A stretch of DNA of 64,000 bases, taken from contig JBANSL010000020.1 of NCBI GenBank assembly GCA_037127255.1, positions 56,085,098 through 56,149,097 on the forward strand. The letters are read 5' to 3'. Under the pieces are notes generated by a model, which did not search any database, was not told the DNA's origin, and was given only the letters and a program-made list of their open reading frames with translations. This stretch comes from Persicaria tinctoria. Its lineage: Eukaryota > Streptophyta > Magnoliopsida > Caryophyllales > Polygonaceae. Positions within the stretch are counted from its first letter, which is position 1. Each line of letters opens with the position of its first letter. The translations under genes were made by a program, and so were the position numbers. This document shows, one piece after another, positions 37,421 to 49,650 of this stretch.

Positions 37421-38495
37421 TCTATTAATATTACTAATTCTACTAGCATTTTGCTGACGTGTCACGCCCACAATTAATGTTGAATTTTTTATTCAAATGA
37501 GATTTTCTTATTGGTCAATATTATTATGGAAACTTTAAAATATTTGTTTCCTATTTTAAATAGGATTTGAGTCCATTCCCTTTTTTTTATTTTCGGCTAT
37601 ATTGTCTTAAATATTGAGACATGTTTCCATTTTTTTTTCCGATTGCAGTCTCTTTTCGGTTATATTGCTGATGTGTCACGCTCACAATTAAACTTGAATT
37701 TTTTATTCAAATGGTATTTTCTTATTGGTCAATATTATTGCTGAAATTTTAAAATATCTGTTTCCTATTTTAAACATATCTATTAATATTACTAGATTCT
37801 ACTAGCATTTTGCTAGCGTGTCACGCCCACAATTAAAGTTGAATTTTTTATTCAAATGAGATTTTCTTATTGATCAATATTATTATGGAAACTTTAAAAT
37901 ATTTGTTTCCTATTTTAAATATGATTTGAATCCATTCCCTTTTTTTTTATTTTCGGTTATATTGTCGTAAATATTGAGACATGTTTCCAATTTTTTCCCG
38001 ATTGCAGTCTCTTTTCGGTTATATTGCTGATGTGTCACGCTCATAATTAAACATGAATTTTTTATTCAAATGATATTTTCTTATTGGTCAATATTATTGC
38101 TGAAATTTTAAAATATCTGTTTCATATTTTAAACATATCTATTAATATTACTAGATTCTGCTAGCATTTTGCTGGCGTGTCACGCCCACAATTAAAGTTG
38201 AATTTTTTATTCAAATGAGATTTTCTTATTGGTCAATATTATTATGGAAACTTTAAAATATTTGTTTCCTATTTTAAATATGATTTGAATCCATTCCCTT
38301 TTTTTTATTTTCGGTTATATTGTCGTAAATATTGAGACATGTTTCCAATTTTTTCCCGATTGCAGTCTCTTTTCGGTTATATTGCTGATGTGTCACGCTC
38401 ACAATTAAACATGAATTTTTTATTCAAATGGTATTTTCTTATTGGTCAATATTATTACTGAAATTTTAAAATATCTGTTTCCTATTTTAAACATA
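37421..38495 (+). repeat. Three-unit higher-order tandem repeat (~359 bp) at the Helitron 5' end
   Basis: Units start at 37421, 37779 and 38138, giving periods of 358 and 359 bp. Each starts TCTATTAATATTACTA. Each unit is itself two related halves: one with GACGTGTCACGCCCACAATT, the other with GATGTGTCACGCTCACAATT, both followed by TTGAATTTTTTATTCAAATG and TTATTGGTCAATATTATT. The array therefore has a monomer-dimer (higher-order) structure, highly conserved between units. Confidence 0.9.
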
Positions 38496-39252
38496 TTTGT
38501 TTCCTATTTTTATACTAAAATATTATTTAATTTGATATGTTGTATGTCAATTTGTGATCTATTTTAATCGTCTACGTACATTGAACCTTCGTCAATTCTT
38601 GGCTGATTTTATTCTTGGATATTGAAATTGTTCATTTATCATTTTTAACCGATTGCAATATTCCCCACAATGTCTACATACAACGAACATGTAATAATCA
38701 ATTTGTAAATATTCGATTTCAAAAATTAATTATAAAAATCAATTAGAGCCAAATAAGTGTTATTTTATAATTTAATTATTTTAGACATCTTAAATGACTA
38801 TCGAAAAATAAATAATATTTTAAGACTCACAAACATTACTAATGCTTATTTTACATCTTGGATGAGGTTTCTTAGATCACTTTTCTACCTTTAAGGATTT
38901 TTTTTTTTACCATCTTACCTTTATTTTCACTATTAATTTCTCTATCTTTTAACCATCTTTCTCATGAAAATAATCAATAAGTTATGTACATCTACATGTT
39001 TAACTTCAAAATTATTCACACAATCACGTGCTTATGATTTTTTAATATTTGTACGGGAGCTTATATTTTACTTTTTTAGATCTATGCTAATGATAATAAT
39101 TATATATTTATTTCAAATTATATTAGATGGCGTGTTTGAATATTATTACTACTTTACCTTATTAAATCATTTTAAAAATTTGTATCGTATCTCTTTTCAA
39201 CTAATTTATAAATTATAAAAAAATATTTTATACATATTTTTGTTGTAAACAC

Positions 39253-39254
<2 letters not shown>

Positions 39255-39320
<66 letters not shown>
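39255..39320. repeat. (AT)n microsatellite
   Basis: About 66 bp of uninterrupted AT dinucleotides just before the Helitron 3' hairpin. Length is likely variable and may be an assembly estimate. Confidence 0.95.
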
Positions 39321-39324
<4 letters not shown>

Positions 39325-39673
39325 GATGTTCAAATTAAAATGGATCAAGCTCTCGTGCCTTCAAGGCACGGGTATTACACTAGTTTGATCTAAAAGATAA
39401 AATAATGATTCACCCATATCTATCTTAAAAAATAGTTTAATATATCGGATATATTTCAAGGGATATATTTTCCAATTTAACTTACCAAAAATCCGATAAC
39501 AAAGTACTCCGTAATCGGGAAAAGGCACCATGCGGCCATGGGTTATAAATTGGGGTTTGGGCGTACCATGCAGCGGTTCTCAAATCTCAAATCCAATTTG
39601 TCGATTTGCAACTGTTTAGGGTTTAATTCAAAGTTTAAATTTGGGGGAAACGAAGAATCGAGAACGGGCTTCC

Positions 39674-40170
39674 ATGGCGACACCGAGAGTTGACATGAAG
39701 AGCTACTACAAGCAGAAGAAGAAGGCAGCCATTTCCAAGCCAACCAAATCCTCCAAGAAGAAGAAACCTTCTCACTCTGCGACTATTGGTTCCGGTGTTG
39801 CTCAACCTTCCGCCCTCATCTCCCATGGCGGTTCCCTTGATCTTCGAGGTTTCGTATTCTCTCTCTGTTCGATCTGGTTGAAAAAAGTTACAATTTGAAG
39901 TACTAGATGCGATTTAGGGATTCGACAAAGCATTTTAGGGTTTCTGAATTGATTCATGTCTTTTTTTTTATAGGTGAAGATGACGATAAGGAGCAACTTC
40001 TGAGGGAATTTGACATGAATATGACGTACGGTCCGTGTATGGGGATGAGTAGGACTGCGAGATGGGAGCGAGCTAATCGGTTAGGGTTGAATCCGCCTGA
40101 AAACGTGAGATCACTTCTTACCTCCGGCAATGTCAGCGATGAATGCGTGTGGAAAGGGATGACAATTTGA
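39674..40170 (+). CDS. POLD4: DNA polymerase delta subunit 4 family protein, copy 1
   Basis: Two exons, 39674-39848 and 39974-40170, giving 123 residues. POLD4 is the smallest, regulatory subunit of replicative DNA polymerase delta. The N-terminal third is Lys/Ser-rich with a PCNA-binding-like lead (DMKSYYKQKKK). The family signature is in exon 2: LLREFDMNMTYGPCMGMSRT, followed by ARWERANRLGLNPPENV, matching the conserved YGPC-G-R-RW-RA--LGL-PP pattern. The C-terminus ends CVWKGMTI, whereas copy 2 ends CLWNGRV. Homology between the copies breaks here, so the last codons and the stop of copy 1 probably come from unrelated sequence. It may still be functional. Confidence 0.85.
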
Positions 40171-41720
40171 CATGCACTCGACGGATATCTCTCTCACCCG
40201 TAGGTGAAAAAATTATTATATAAAACGGTTATTAAATGGGTGAACGGTGATTCGGCCCATCACTTGAGTACCCGTCATCTGACTTATATTATATAATTAC
40301 ATTATGTACACAAATTTGAATTCATTGGATCAATGTTGCTGTCAATTAGGTTAATATATTATATGTATAGGATGTAGGCTTGTTGATATTTGTGGATGTT
40401 TTACATGCATTTTTACCGAATTTTACTATATTTATTAATCGAAGTGTTCGACGTATGTTTTTCTATAAAAAAATTTTTTTGTTAAATATGTTATATAAAG
40501 TGTGTGTATATACACACATATGTATGTTTATATGTCCTTAATCATATTTTGAACTCAATTTAGCGTATAGTTTATGAGGTGTGTTATTGACATTAAATTT
40601 ATTTATATGTGAATTAATTTCAACAACATAGGGACTTTAGGCAATCTCGAAACGACTATTGTCAAGACAATTTCAACTAAATTACACCCACAACCTTTTT
40701 ATTTTTTTAAAAAAAATTGCAAATAGGCCCAAAACTTTCCCTGGCACACATTTGGAACAATTAATTCATCGATTTCACTCATTGAAAACATCAATTTGAT
40801 GGCCCGATCGACAATCGATCCTTTAAAACTCTAATGGATTAATCATGTCCAATTAGTAAAGTCGATCCTTTAAAACTCTAATGGATTAATCATGTCCATT
40901 TAGTAAAGTTCTAATTAGATATTCAATGTCAGATCGACAATGAATAATTATCAATAATAGTGGCAGCGAGAGCGGAAAGCGTTTAACGAATTTCATCATT
41001 CCACCATCAGAGTGTTGGTTACTGCTTTTTCTTCACGCAACAAGAGCTCGTTGGCACAAGACGTACGACGCCATCGGGATCCTGCCGCCAATCCGCGTCG
41101 CCATCAGGATCCTTCCGCCACCGTACTAGCCTACTCCGTACCGAGTGCTGGTTACTGCCTTCGTGGTTGGATAAGGCTACCACCGTCCGAGTAGATCAAT
41201 GGAAATTGTCTACCTGCCGATTCAATTTAATTCCATCGAATACCCCTCCTCATTCCTTAATTAATTAGTGAATTTGGGAATGAGATTAGTGCCTTGGATC
41301 GGTTAAATCAAATCCAAATGAGTGTGATTTTGAAATACCATATGAACGTCCACCAATTTAGTTTCGTGGTTGACCGAGCCAATTTAATTAGTTGTATTCT
41401 GGGTGAGAGACGAAAATGAATTAGGGTTTTGACGGAATTCTTCAAACGAGAACGAATTCCAACTTTCAATCAATTCCATCGAAAACCTTTGATTGAAGGA
41501 TTCGATTGAATTCACCGGAGGGGGAGTTTCAACTGTATGCTCTCAAAACCTCGAATTCACCGAAGGGGGAGTTTCAACTGTATACTCTCAAAGCGATATA
41601 TTATTTCTTCCACCAATTTCCAGTGTAGATGAGAAGGACCTGTGTGCAATTCAGTTGAAGTTGTCTTGACAATAGTCGTTTTGGTATCTTGTCTAAAGCC
41701 TCACTCTTTCAACAATTATA
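40171..41720. repeat. Intergenic DNA with two short tandem duplications
   Basis: A 47-bp unit starting CGATCCTTTAAAACTC is directly duplicated at 40816-40862 and 40863-40909. A ~45-bp unit containing GGGGGAGTTTCAACTGTAT is duplicated near 41516-41600. There is a modest GC-rich patch at 41040-41190. No gene supported. Confidence 0.55.
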
Positions 41721-44700
41721 ATAAGGGCAAATTGCAAAAAATAACACGAACTTTATGGGTAGTTGCGTTCGTTGGCACCAACTTTTTAAATTTTTATAAT
41801 AATCACCAACTTTTAAGGGTGGTTGTGGTTAGTAGCACAACCATTTTATTTTAGAAGGGCACCCCTTATTACCATTTTGTTTACAAAAAAACACATTTTT
41901 CCATTGTTTTTTTAAACCCACTCACAATTTTCTTCTTTTTTTTTAAAAAAAAACAATTTTTATGTTTATAAACTCAATTTAAATTTTTCAAAAAAAATCA
42001 CTTTTAAAAAAAATATAATTGTGATATTAATTGGTATCTTTTTAAGACACTCATTTTTCATTTTAAAGACATTACTTATTATTTAATTTTTGAAAAAACT
42101 GAGTTTATGGAGAAAATAAAATTAATTTTTTTTTTACCGGGTGTAAATAATGAGTGTACTTTTTTTTTTTGAGAAATAATAATAATGAGTGTACTAAAAA
42201 GGAGAAGAGTAGTGTTTTATAAAATAAATTATATTTTTTAAAATTAAAAATGAAAATGGATTATTTTTTAAAATGAAATATGGACATCTTTTTTTTTTTT
42301 TTTTTTTTTTGCTTCAAATGTGGGATATATCCCCTTTATTAAAATAGAGGAAACGTTAGGCTACAACCATAGGAACAATATTGGAACTTAAGGAAATGCT
42401 ACTGGGAATGGAAGAGTGCTCAGCAAAAGCATCAGTGAGTGTCAGAGACCAGTTGGCGAGGGCATCCGCCGCTTTGTTCAGATGGCGCCGGACGTTGAGG
42501 AAAGACACTTCCCAGTTAGGATCACGAGCTAGCAACCTGCAACGATGGATTAGATGGAATTCCGGAGTCGGATAAATGCTAACCGCCGTAAGCAAAGCTT
42601 TCAGATTTGATGAATCAGTCTCCACAATCAGCCGAGGAATACCCAGTCTCCTGGCCACTTCAAGCCCATAGACCGCCTCCCATGCCTCGGCTGTCTATGC
42701 TCGGCAGTGGCCACACTTGAATGTAAAAGCACGAAGGACTACACCCTTGTCATCCCGGATCAGACCTCCACCACCGGCCCGACCCGGATTTGCTTTCGAA
42801 ACCCCATCGATGTTCAGCTTCGCCCAACTCACCGGGGGCGGAGTCCAGTCGTGTGATCGGTCATCAAAGACATGGAGCTTGTATTCGGCTTTTCAAGACA
42901 TGGAGTGACGTCGCCCTTTGTGAAATGTCCGCAAAGATTCTAACTTGCTGCACCACAGTAGCCGAAACCCTTTTGATACAGTCTTTACCTTCAAATGCCA
43001 TGCCATATACGCAAATGCCATGCCTTGCCATATACGCAAAGGATGCGCTCCATCTGTCTTCTTTCTTCACATTGTTCAAAATCCATTGATTCACATCCAA
43101 TTCGGTAAAGAAAGAGGGCTCAAGGAAATTACCAGTTAGCTTTCGCCAAGCTTCCCTGACTAAAGGACAGTCTCTTAGCAGATGCAAAGTGGATTCTTCT
43201 AAACCGCATCTTGGGCAGCCAGGCCAGTGGGAGAGATGGCGTCTGACCCGGATCTGATTGCTTAGGATGCTGTTGTGCGCTGCCAAGAAGAGAAATGCTC
43301 GGGCTCTCTGCTGCACAGGAGCTCTCCACACATGCCTCCAACCATCACCTCCTGAACCAACACTCCCGCTATGAAGCAGGGCTCTCGCCGACTATGTCGT
43401 AAACTCGCCGGAGTTGGTGTACGCCCAATAGAACCTGTCCGCAACATCGACATTTGAGCTAACTTGAATTGCTTGAAGCTTCAAAAGCGTATCCGTCGGT
43501 AGGAGAAACGAGAGAGTTTGCCAGTCCCAATTTCCGATAACCCAAAGCTCGATCACCAACCGTAGCCCCCAGCTGCTCTTCAGGGATTGGTAGCGTCGCC
43601 ACATCCATCAAACATCGATCTTCAAGCCCACTATACATCCAAAATAACGTTGACATGCCGTTACCAATTGCCACCCGAAGTCCAGGGACTAGCAACTCCG
43701 CCCCATGAGTGATTTCCTTCCAATTACGGGACGCACCACTAACCATGCCAAACATATCAATATCTAGGCGCCCTTGACAGTGTTTACCTCGGGTAATTTG
43801 ACTCCAGAGAGCCTCCGGATGCTGAATCATACGCCAACAGATGATTCGTGTCTCTCATGGATCGTATCCCCAACCCACCCTTATCAACTGGTTGTTTCAA
43901 TGTGTCCCACGACAAGAGGTGTATCCGCCGCTGCTGAGGGCTGCTACCCCATATGAAGCCCCTCACCAACTTGTCGATTTCATCGTAGATTGTCCGCGGA
44001 ATGAAGGTTCATTGCATGACATAGAGAGAGGCAAGATTGTAAGCACCGACTTTGCTAAGGTGACCCTACCTGCGAACGAAAGTGTCTTAGCCTGCCACCC
44101 TCTTAATCTAGCCACCACTTTTTCCACCAAGAAGCAGTAGCGGTTGTTCGACATCCTGCCACACGCCATCGGGACCCCGAGATAGTTTCCAAAGTCAGTC
44201 GAGACCGCCATGCCCATCTCCCCAGCGATTGTATGTCGTAGCTCGTCATCAACATCCCAACTAAAGAGCACCGAACACTTGGAAAAATTAACTTTCTCTC
44301 CCGATCTATCACAATAGCGCTCCATTACCCTTTTCATCAATCGGCCTTGCTAAACCGAGGCTTCACCAAATAGAATTAGGTCGTCTGCGAAGAACAAATG
44401 CGAGAGCTTGATGCCCCCCACGCCAACTGTCTTCCAAGATTGCTGGGTGACTTCATGATTTATCATGTGCGAAAGGAGTTCCGTACACAAAACAAATAGG
44501 TAAGGTGAGAGAGGATCGCCTTGTCTAATTCCTCTTGAGGGCGTGAAGTGGCCGACTTTCTCCCCATTCCACAACACATCTGTTCTCCCTGATGTCTGTC
44601 CTGCAAGGATCACTTCAATCAACCTCTCTGGAAAGTGAGCTGCGCACAACGCTTTTTTGAGGAAGTCCCAGCGCACCCGATCGTAAGCCTTCTCGAGGTC

Positions 44701-45515
44701 TAATTTAACCATCATCCATCGCTTTCTCTGCCTCCTCAACCCCATCGAATGTAGAACCTCCTGGACAATAACCACGTTATCAATAATCTGCCGGCCCGGT
44801 ATGAAACTGGCTTGCGTGGGAGAGATCAACACAGGCAACACCGGTTTGAGCCTATGAACAATCGGCTTGGAGGCAAGTTTGAAGATCACATTAAGTAGCG
44901 AGATAGGCCGAAGCTGCGAAGGCCGCTCCAGTGATTGCACTTTCGGTATAAGGACCAGCAGAGCATCAATACAATTGGCGAGGAATCGACCCTTATTAAC
45001 CATCCCAAGGACCGTTTCCGTGATCTGTTCACCCACCGTCTCCCATTCCTGCTGATAGAAAAGCGCGGGGAAACCATCTGGACTGGGATCTTTGTATGGC
45101 CCCATAGTCTTCAACATCTCCCGAACCTCCTCAGCTTTGAAGTCAGCTCCCAACTGGCGTGATTGCTCCTCCGAGAGCGACGGGAAGGCGAACCTACAAA
45201 CTGGGTGAGCAAGTTGAGCATCGCCAACAATCTCCGCCGTGTACAACTTTCGAAAAAAATCAAGCACCATGTCACAGATCTCGTGGTTGTCGTCCGATGG
45301 ACATCTTTTTTTAAAATTGAAAATTGGATGATTTTTTTTTTCTACAAACAAGGTTAATAAGAGGTGATATTTCAAAAAAAACAAAACAATAGATGTGCTA
45401 CTTATTACAACCAGAACCAAAGTTTATGATTATTTTTGAAAATTTAAAAGTTCATGACATTAAATGCAACTATTTCTAAAGTCCATACTATTTTTCACAA
45501 GAAGTAATTTGGTCC
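41721..45515. mobile_element. Long-TIR (Mutator-like) element hosting a LINE
   Basis: Two inverted arms of ~180 bp, 41721-41905 and 45330-45515, share phrases such as AACTTTTTAAATTTTTATAATAATCA and CACCCCTTATTACC with TTTGTTT; the right copies read on the other strand with changes. Between them lie AT-rich DNA with its own smaller palindrome (41960-42110) and the LINE at 42296-45296. Long TIRs suggest a MULE-like non-autonomous element into which the LINE jumped. The target duplication could not be resolved. Confidence 0.55.
42280..45312 (-). mobile_element. 5'-truncated L1-type LINE (RT, zinc knuckle, RNase H)
   Basis: About 3.0 kb, 42296-45296, with target duplication ATGGACATCTTTTTTT (42280-42295 and 45297-45312) and a poly(A) tail seen as T-run on +. 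The minus strand holds reverse transcriptase (44350-45300: ASFIPGRQIIDNV, KLDLEKAYDRVRW, GIRQGDPLSPYLF, and the catalytic FADD in HLFFADDLILFGEAS), a zf-RVT domain (near 43100-43330: CPRCGLEESTLHLLRDCPLVR) and RNase H (42356-42658). Endonuclease is missing through truncation. A stop after the RT (44350) and further frameshifts make it inactive. Confidence 0.93.
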
Positions 45516-46450
45516 AAAGGCCGTACTAAATGTTCTAAAGGCTTTTCTTTACTAGTAAATGGCCAAAATATTTTCATAATACCAAGATTACCCCGTTCTA
45601 ATTTAACCCCTTCCTTTTCCCCCTTTCTTCGTTCTTTCAATCTCCTGACCTACTTTCCTTTTCTAATCCCGCTTTCTGTTACACCTCCGGCCCAACATAT
45701 ATACCTCCGACCTAGCCTCACCGGAGACGCCTTGATCGGAGATCCCTAGATCGGCGAGAGTCCCACGAGGGTTCAAGAGAAGAAGACGCCTTTCTCCCTT
45801 TCTTCGTTCTTTCAATCTTCATCCTCAGATCTCCATCAATGGGTTCAAGAGAACGCCTTCAACTGAGTCGGCCCTATATCCGGTCTTAGATGTTGCTGAA
45901 GACGGAGCCTCCGTCACGGAGGTACAACGATCCTCAGATCTCTCGCTCCCTCTGCTGCAGACGGAAATCCCTCGCTCGCTCTGCTCAGATCGGTGCAATC
46001 CCTCGCTCCCTCTGCTATATACGAAGATGTTGCTGAATCTGGAGCGATTCCGGCCCTAAATCGGTGAGCACCTACAAACTCTCCCCGTTTTCCAGCGACG
46101 ACGCCAAGGCGATCTGATGCGCTCCCCCTCCTGTGCTACCCGACTAACGGTGTCTTCTTCACGCTCTTCTTCTCCGGCGTCTCGACCTACCGGCTATCGA
46201 ATTACTCTTCCCTGTTCGAATTTTGTATTTGATTTTGATGAATTTTGGGGATGTCGGCATAATTTTGCTTGATTTTGAATTTGAAACATGAATTTCATAA
46301 TGGAAATGGAAGAAATCAAGCTGCTAAGATGCAGCAAATAATGGAAAAAATGTTGCACACGGTTGGTTCGAAGACGGTTTTTGTGGAAGAAATCAAGCTA
46401 ATTGAGGTTCAATTCCATTTTGCTTCTGTTGCCCCATTTAATCATTTATT
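45516..46450. other. CT-rich, GC-enriched non-coding segment
   Basis: From ~45590 to 46215 the sequence is rich in CTTTC and CTCCCTC runs, with TTCTTCGTTCTTTCAATC repeated (about 45627 and 45801). It resembles a plant 5' UTR or a captured gene piece, and its style is like the stretch at 50270-50640 on the far side of the big repeat field. Short ORFs only; no domain. Possibly the inside edge of one large element. Confidence 0.35.
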
Positions 46451-49400
46451 TTGGTTATAGTGATTGTATATTCAAACATGTAGTGGTGATGTAGTGGTGA
46501 CCTGTATATTGAAACATGTAGTGATTGTATATTGAAAGTGCCCCTCGAAAGTGATTGTATATTGAAACATGTAGTGGTGACCTTGTTTTTGGTATTTAGT
46601 GTCCTAGGTTTTCCCCTTGATTACATTGTCATTGACGCTGTTTTTATTTTGGTTACAGTGTCTATGACCTTGTTTTTCTTTGATAACAGTGTCTATTACC
46701 GTGTTTTTATTTTGATTATTTTGATTACAACGTCTATGATCCTTTTACTCATTCATTTATTAGAGGAGAACTGTCACCACATGTATTTTGGCTTCTCATT
46801 AGCCGTTATATGATTTGTGCTTCCCTTGTCCTAAGGTTTTCGTTTGGTTACAATGTCTATGATCTTGTTTTTATAGTGGTAACAGTGGCCATGACCCTAT
46901 TTTTATTTTGGTTACAACTTCTATAGGGTTTTCCTTTGATTACAATGTCTATGACCCCTTTTTTTAATAGTGGTGACAGTGTTTATGACCCTGTTTTAAC
47001 AGTGGTGACAACGTCTATGACACTCTTACTTATTCATATATTGGAAGGGTTTTCATTTGGTTACAATGTCTATTACTCTTTTTTTTTTATAGTGGTGACA
47101 GTGTTTATGAACTTGTTTTTATAGTGGTGACAGTGTCTATGACCATGTTTTTATTTTGATTACAACGTCTATAATCCCCTTACCCATTGATTTATTAGAG
47201 GATAACTGTCACCACATGTATTTTGGCTTCTCATTAGCCTCTTTAGGGTTTATGCCTCCCTTGTCGTAGGGTTTTCCTTTGATTACAGTGTCTTTGACCC
47301 TTTTTTCATAGTAGTAACAATGTCTATAACCCTGTTTTTATTTTGGTTACAACATCTATAGGGTTTCCTTTGATTACAGTGTCTATGACCTTTTTTTCAT
47401 AGTGGTGACAGTGCATACGACCCGGTTTTCATATTGGTGACAGTGTCTATGACCTTGAAACCACATGTATTTTGAGTGAAAGTGTCTATGACCTTTGATT
47501 ACAGTGTCTATGACCTTATTTTTATAGTGATGACAGTGTCTATGACTCTCTTACTTATTCATATATTGAAGGTGAACTGTCCACCTAATGTTTTTTGGCT
47601 TCTCATTAGCCCTTTTAGGGTTTGTGCTTACCTTGTCCTAGGGTTTTCCATTTGGTGACAACAATCATCTCTTAACAACGTATTGTACTTAACATTTTAG
47701 GGTTTAGGGTTTAGGATTTAAGGTTTAGGGCCTTGACCCTAAACCCTAAAGACTTAACCCTAAACCCTAAACCATACTGTACATCACATGTTCTTTTGGC
47801 TTCTCATTAGCTCTTTAGGGTTTATGCTTCCCTAATCATAGGGTTTTCCTTTTGGTTACAGTGTCTATGAATCTTTTTTCATAGTGATGACAGTGTCTAT
47901 AAAGCTGTTTTTATTTTTGTTACAACGTCTATAGGGTTTTCCTTTTGATTACATTGTCTATTGCTTTGTTTTTATAGTGGTGACAGTGGCTATGACACTG
48001 TTTTTATTTTGATTACAGTGTCTACGACCCTCTTACCCATTCATATATTAGAGGAGAATTGTAACCACATTTATTTTGGCTTCTCATTAGGCTCTATAGG
48101 GGTTGTCCTTCCCTTATCATATGATTTCTCTTTGATTACAACGTCTATGATCATGTTTTTGTAATGGTGACAGTATTTATGACTTTATTTTTATTATGGT
48201 GACAAAAGTAGTTACATTTTTAATTTTTTTTAATTGTGGTGACACTACTTTAAAAAAATCTAGAAAACTATAAATTAGAAATTAGAGAAGAACTGTCATC
48301 ACATGTATTTTGACTTATTATTAGCCCCTATAGGGTTTGTGCTTCCTGTTTCTTAAGGTTTTCCTTTGATTACAGTGTCTATGACCCTTTTTCATAGTGG
48401 TGACAGTGTCTATAACCTTGATTTTATTTTGGTTACATCGTCTATGACCCTCTTAGGCTCTTACCCATTCATATATTAGAGGATAACTGTCACCACTTAT
48501 ATTTTGGCTTCTTATTAGCCTCTATATGGTTTGTGCTCCCTCGTCCCAAGGTTTTCCTTTGGTTACAGTGTCTATGAATCTGCTTTGATTTTGATTACAG
48601 CGTCTATGGCTCTCTTACCCATTCATATATTAGAGGAGAACTGTCACCACATGAATATTGGCTTCTCATTAGCCCCTATAGGGTTTGTGCTTCCATTTTC
48701 CTAGGGTTTTCCTTTGATTACAGTGTCTCTGGACCTTTTTTCATAGTGGTGACAGTGTCTATAAAGCTGTTTTTATTTTGGTTAAAGTGTCTATAGAGTT
48801 TTTCTTTTGATTACAGTGTCTATGACACTCTTACCCATTCATGTATTAGAGGAGAACTGTCGCCACATTTATTTTGGCTTTTCATTAGCTCCTATATGGC
48901 TTGTTCTTCCTTTATGATATGATTTCCCTTTGATTACAGTGTCTATGACCATGTTTTTATAGTGGTGACAGTATCTATGACTTTAATTTTTTTTATAGTG
49001 GTTACAATAGTAGTTACATTTTTAATTTTTTTTATTGTGGTGACACTACTTTAAAAAAAATCTAAAAAGCTAGAAATTAGAGAAGAACTATCATCACATG
49101 TATTTTGGCTTCTCATTAGCCCCTATAGGGTTTGTGCTTCCCTTTTCCTAGGGTTTTCCTTTGATTACAGTGTCTATGAACCTTTTTTCACAGTGGTGAC
49201 AGTGTCTATAAATCTGTTTTTATTTTGGTTACAGCGTCTATATGGTTTTCCTTTTGATTACAATGTCTATACTTTGTTTTTATAGTGGTGACAGTGGTTA
49301 TAACACAGTTTTTATTTTGATTACAGTGTCTATGACCCTTTTACCTATTCATGTATTAGAGGAGAATTGTGTCCACATTTATTTTGGCTTCTCATTAGCC

Positions 49401-49650
49401 CTATAGGGTTTGTGCTTCCCTTATCATGTAATTTCTTTTTGATTACAGTGTCTATGGCCATGTTTTTATAGTGGTGAGAGTATCTATGACTTTATTTTTT
49501 TTTATAGTGGTTACAATAGTAGTTACATTTTTTATTACAGTGTCTATGATCCTTTTTTATTTTGATTACAGTGTCTATGACTCTGTTTTTATTTTGGTTA
49601 CAGTGGCTATGATCTGTTTTTATTTTGATTAAAACATCTATAACCGTAAA
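46450..49650. repeat. ~3.2-kb composite degenerate tandem-repeat field
   Basis: Two interleaved modules recur. Module A, around GGCTTCTCATTAG preceded by AGAGGAGAACTGTCACCACATG-like sequence, occurs about 11 times (46790, 47225, 47598, 47799, 48079, 48311, 48506, 48660, 48866, 49108, 49386) at irregular 154-435 bp steps. Module B, GTGTCTATGACC joined to GATTACA, GGTTACA or GGTGACA, occurs dozens of times between them. Small plus-strand ORFs follow the repeats and stop often, so I regard them as non-coding. Confidence 0.9.
47695..47773. repeat. Inverted telomere-like block
   Basis: TTTAGGGTTTAGGG-type repeats (47695-47730) meet CCCTAAACCCTAAA-type repeats (47731-47773) head to head, with some degenerate units. 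TTTAGGG is the usual plant telomere unit. The block sits inside the repeat field. Confidence 0.85.

Larger units (their letters stand above)
37421..39383 (+). mobile_element. Probable non-autonomous Helitron
   Basis: The 3' end has the Helitron layout: a perfect short hairpin CGTGCC-TTCAA-GGCACG, a spacer GGTATTACA, then the terminal CTAG followed by T (39380-39384). A matching 5' end is TCTATTAATATTACTA at 37421, preceded by A, consistent with insertion between A and T. No target duplication or inverted repeats are seen, as expected. No Rep/helicase is encoded, so it would be mobilised in trans. The 5' limit is less certain than the 3' limit because that sequence is repeated three times. Confidence 0.6.

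Noticed and set aside
37421..38495. CRISPR array
   Set aside because: Units are ~359 bp, contiguous and without spacers, in a plant nuclear context.
41012..41194. 60-codon plus ORF in a GC-rich patch
   Set aside because: Short, Arg/Ser/Pro-rich, contains small internal duplications and no homology I recognise.
47695..47773. True chromosome end
   Set aside because: Only ~79 bp, inverted and inside the window, with genes on both sides; interstitial at most.
46532..48164. Series of small Leu/Thr/Ser-rich ORFs in the repeat field
   Set aside because: They follow the repeat phase, break at each indel and have no start context or domain.
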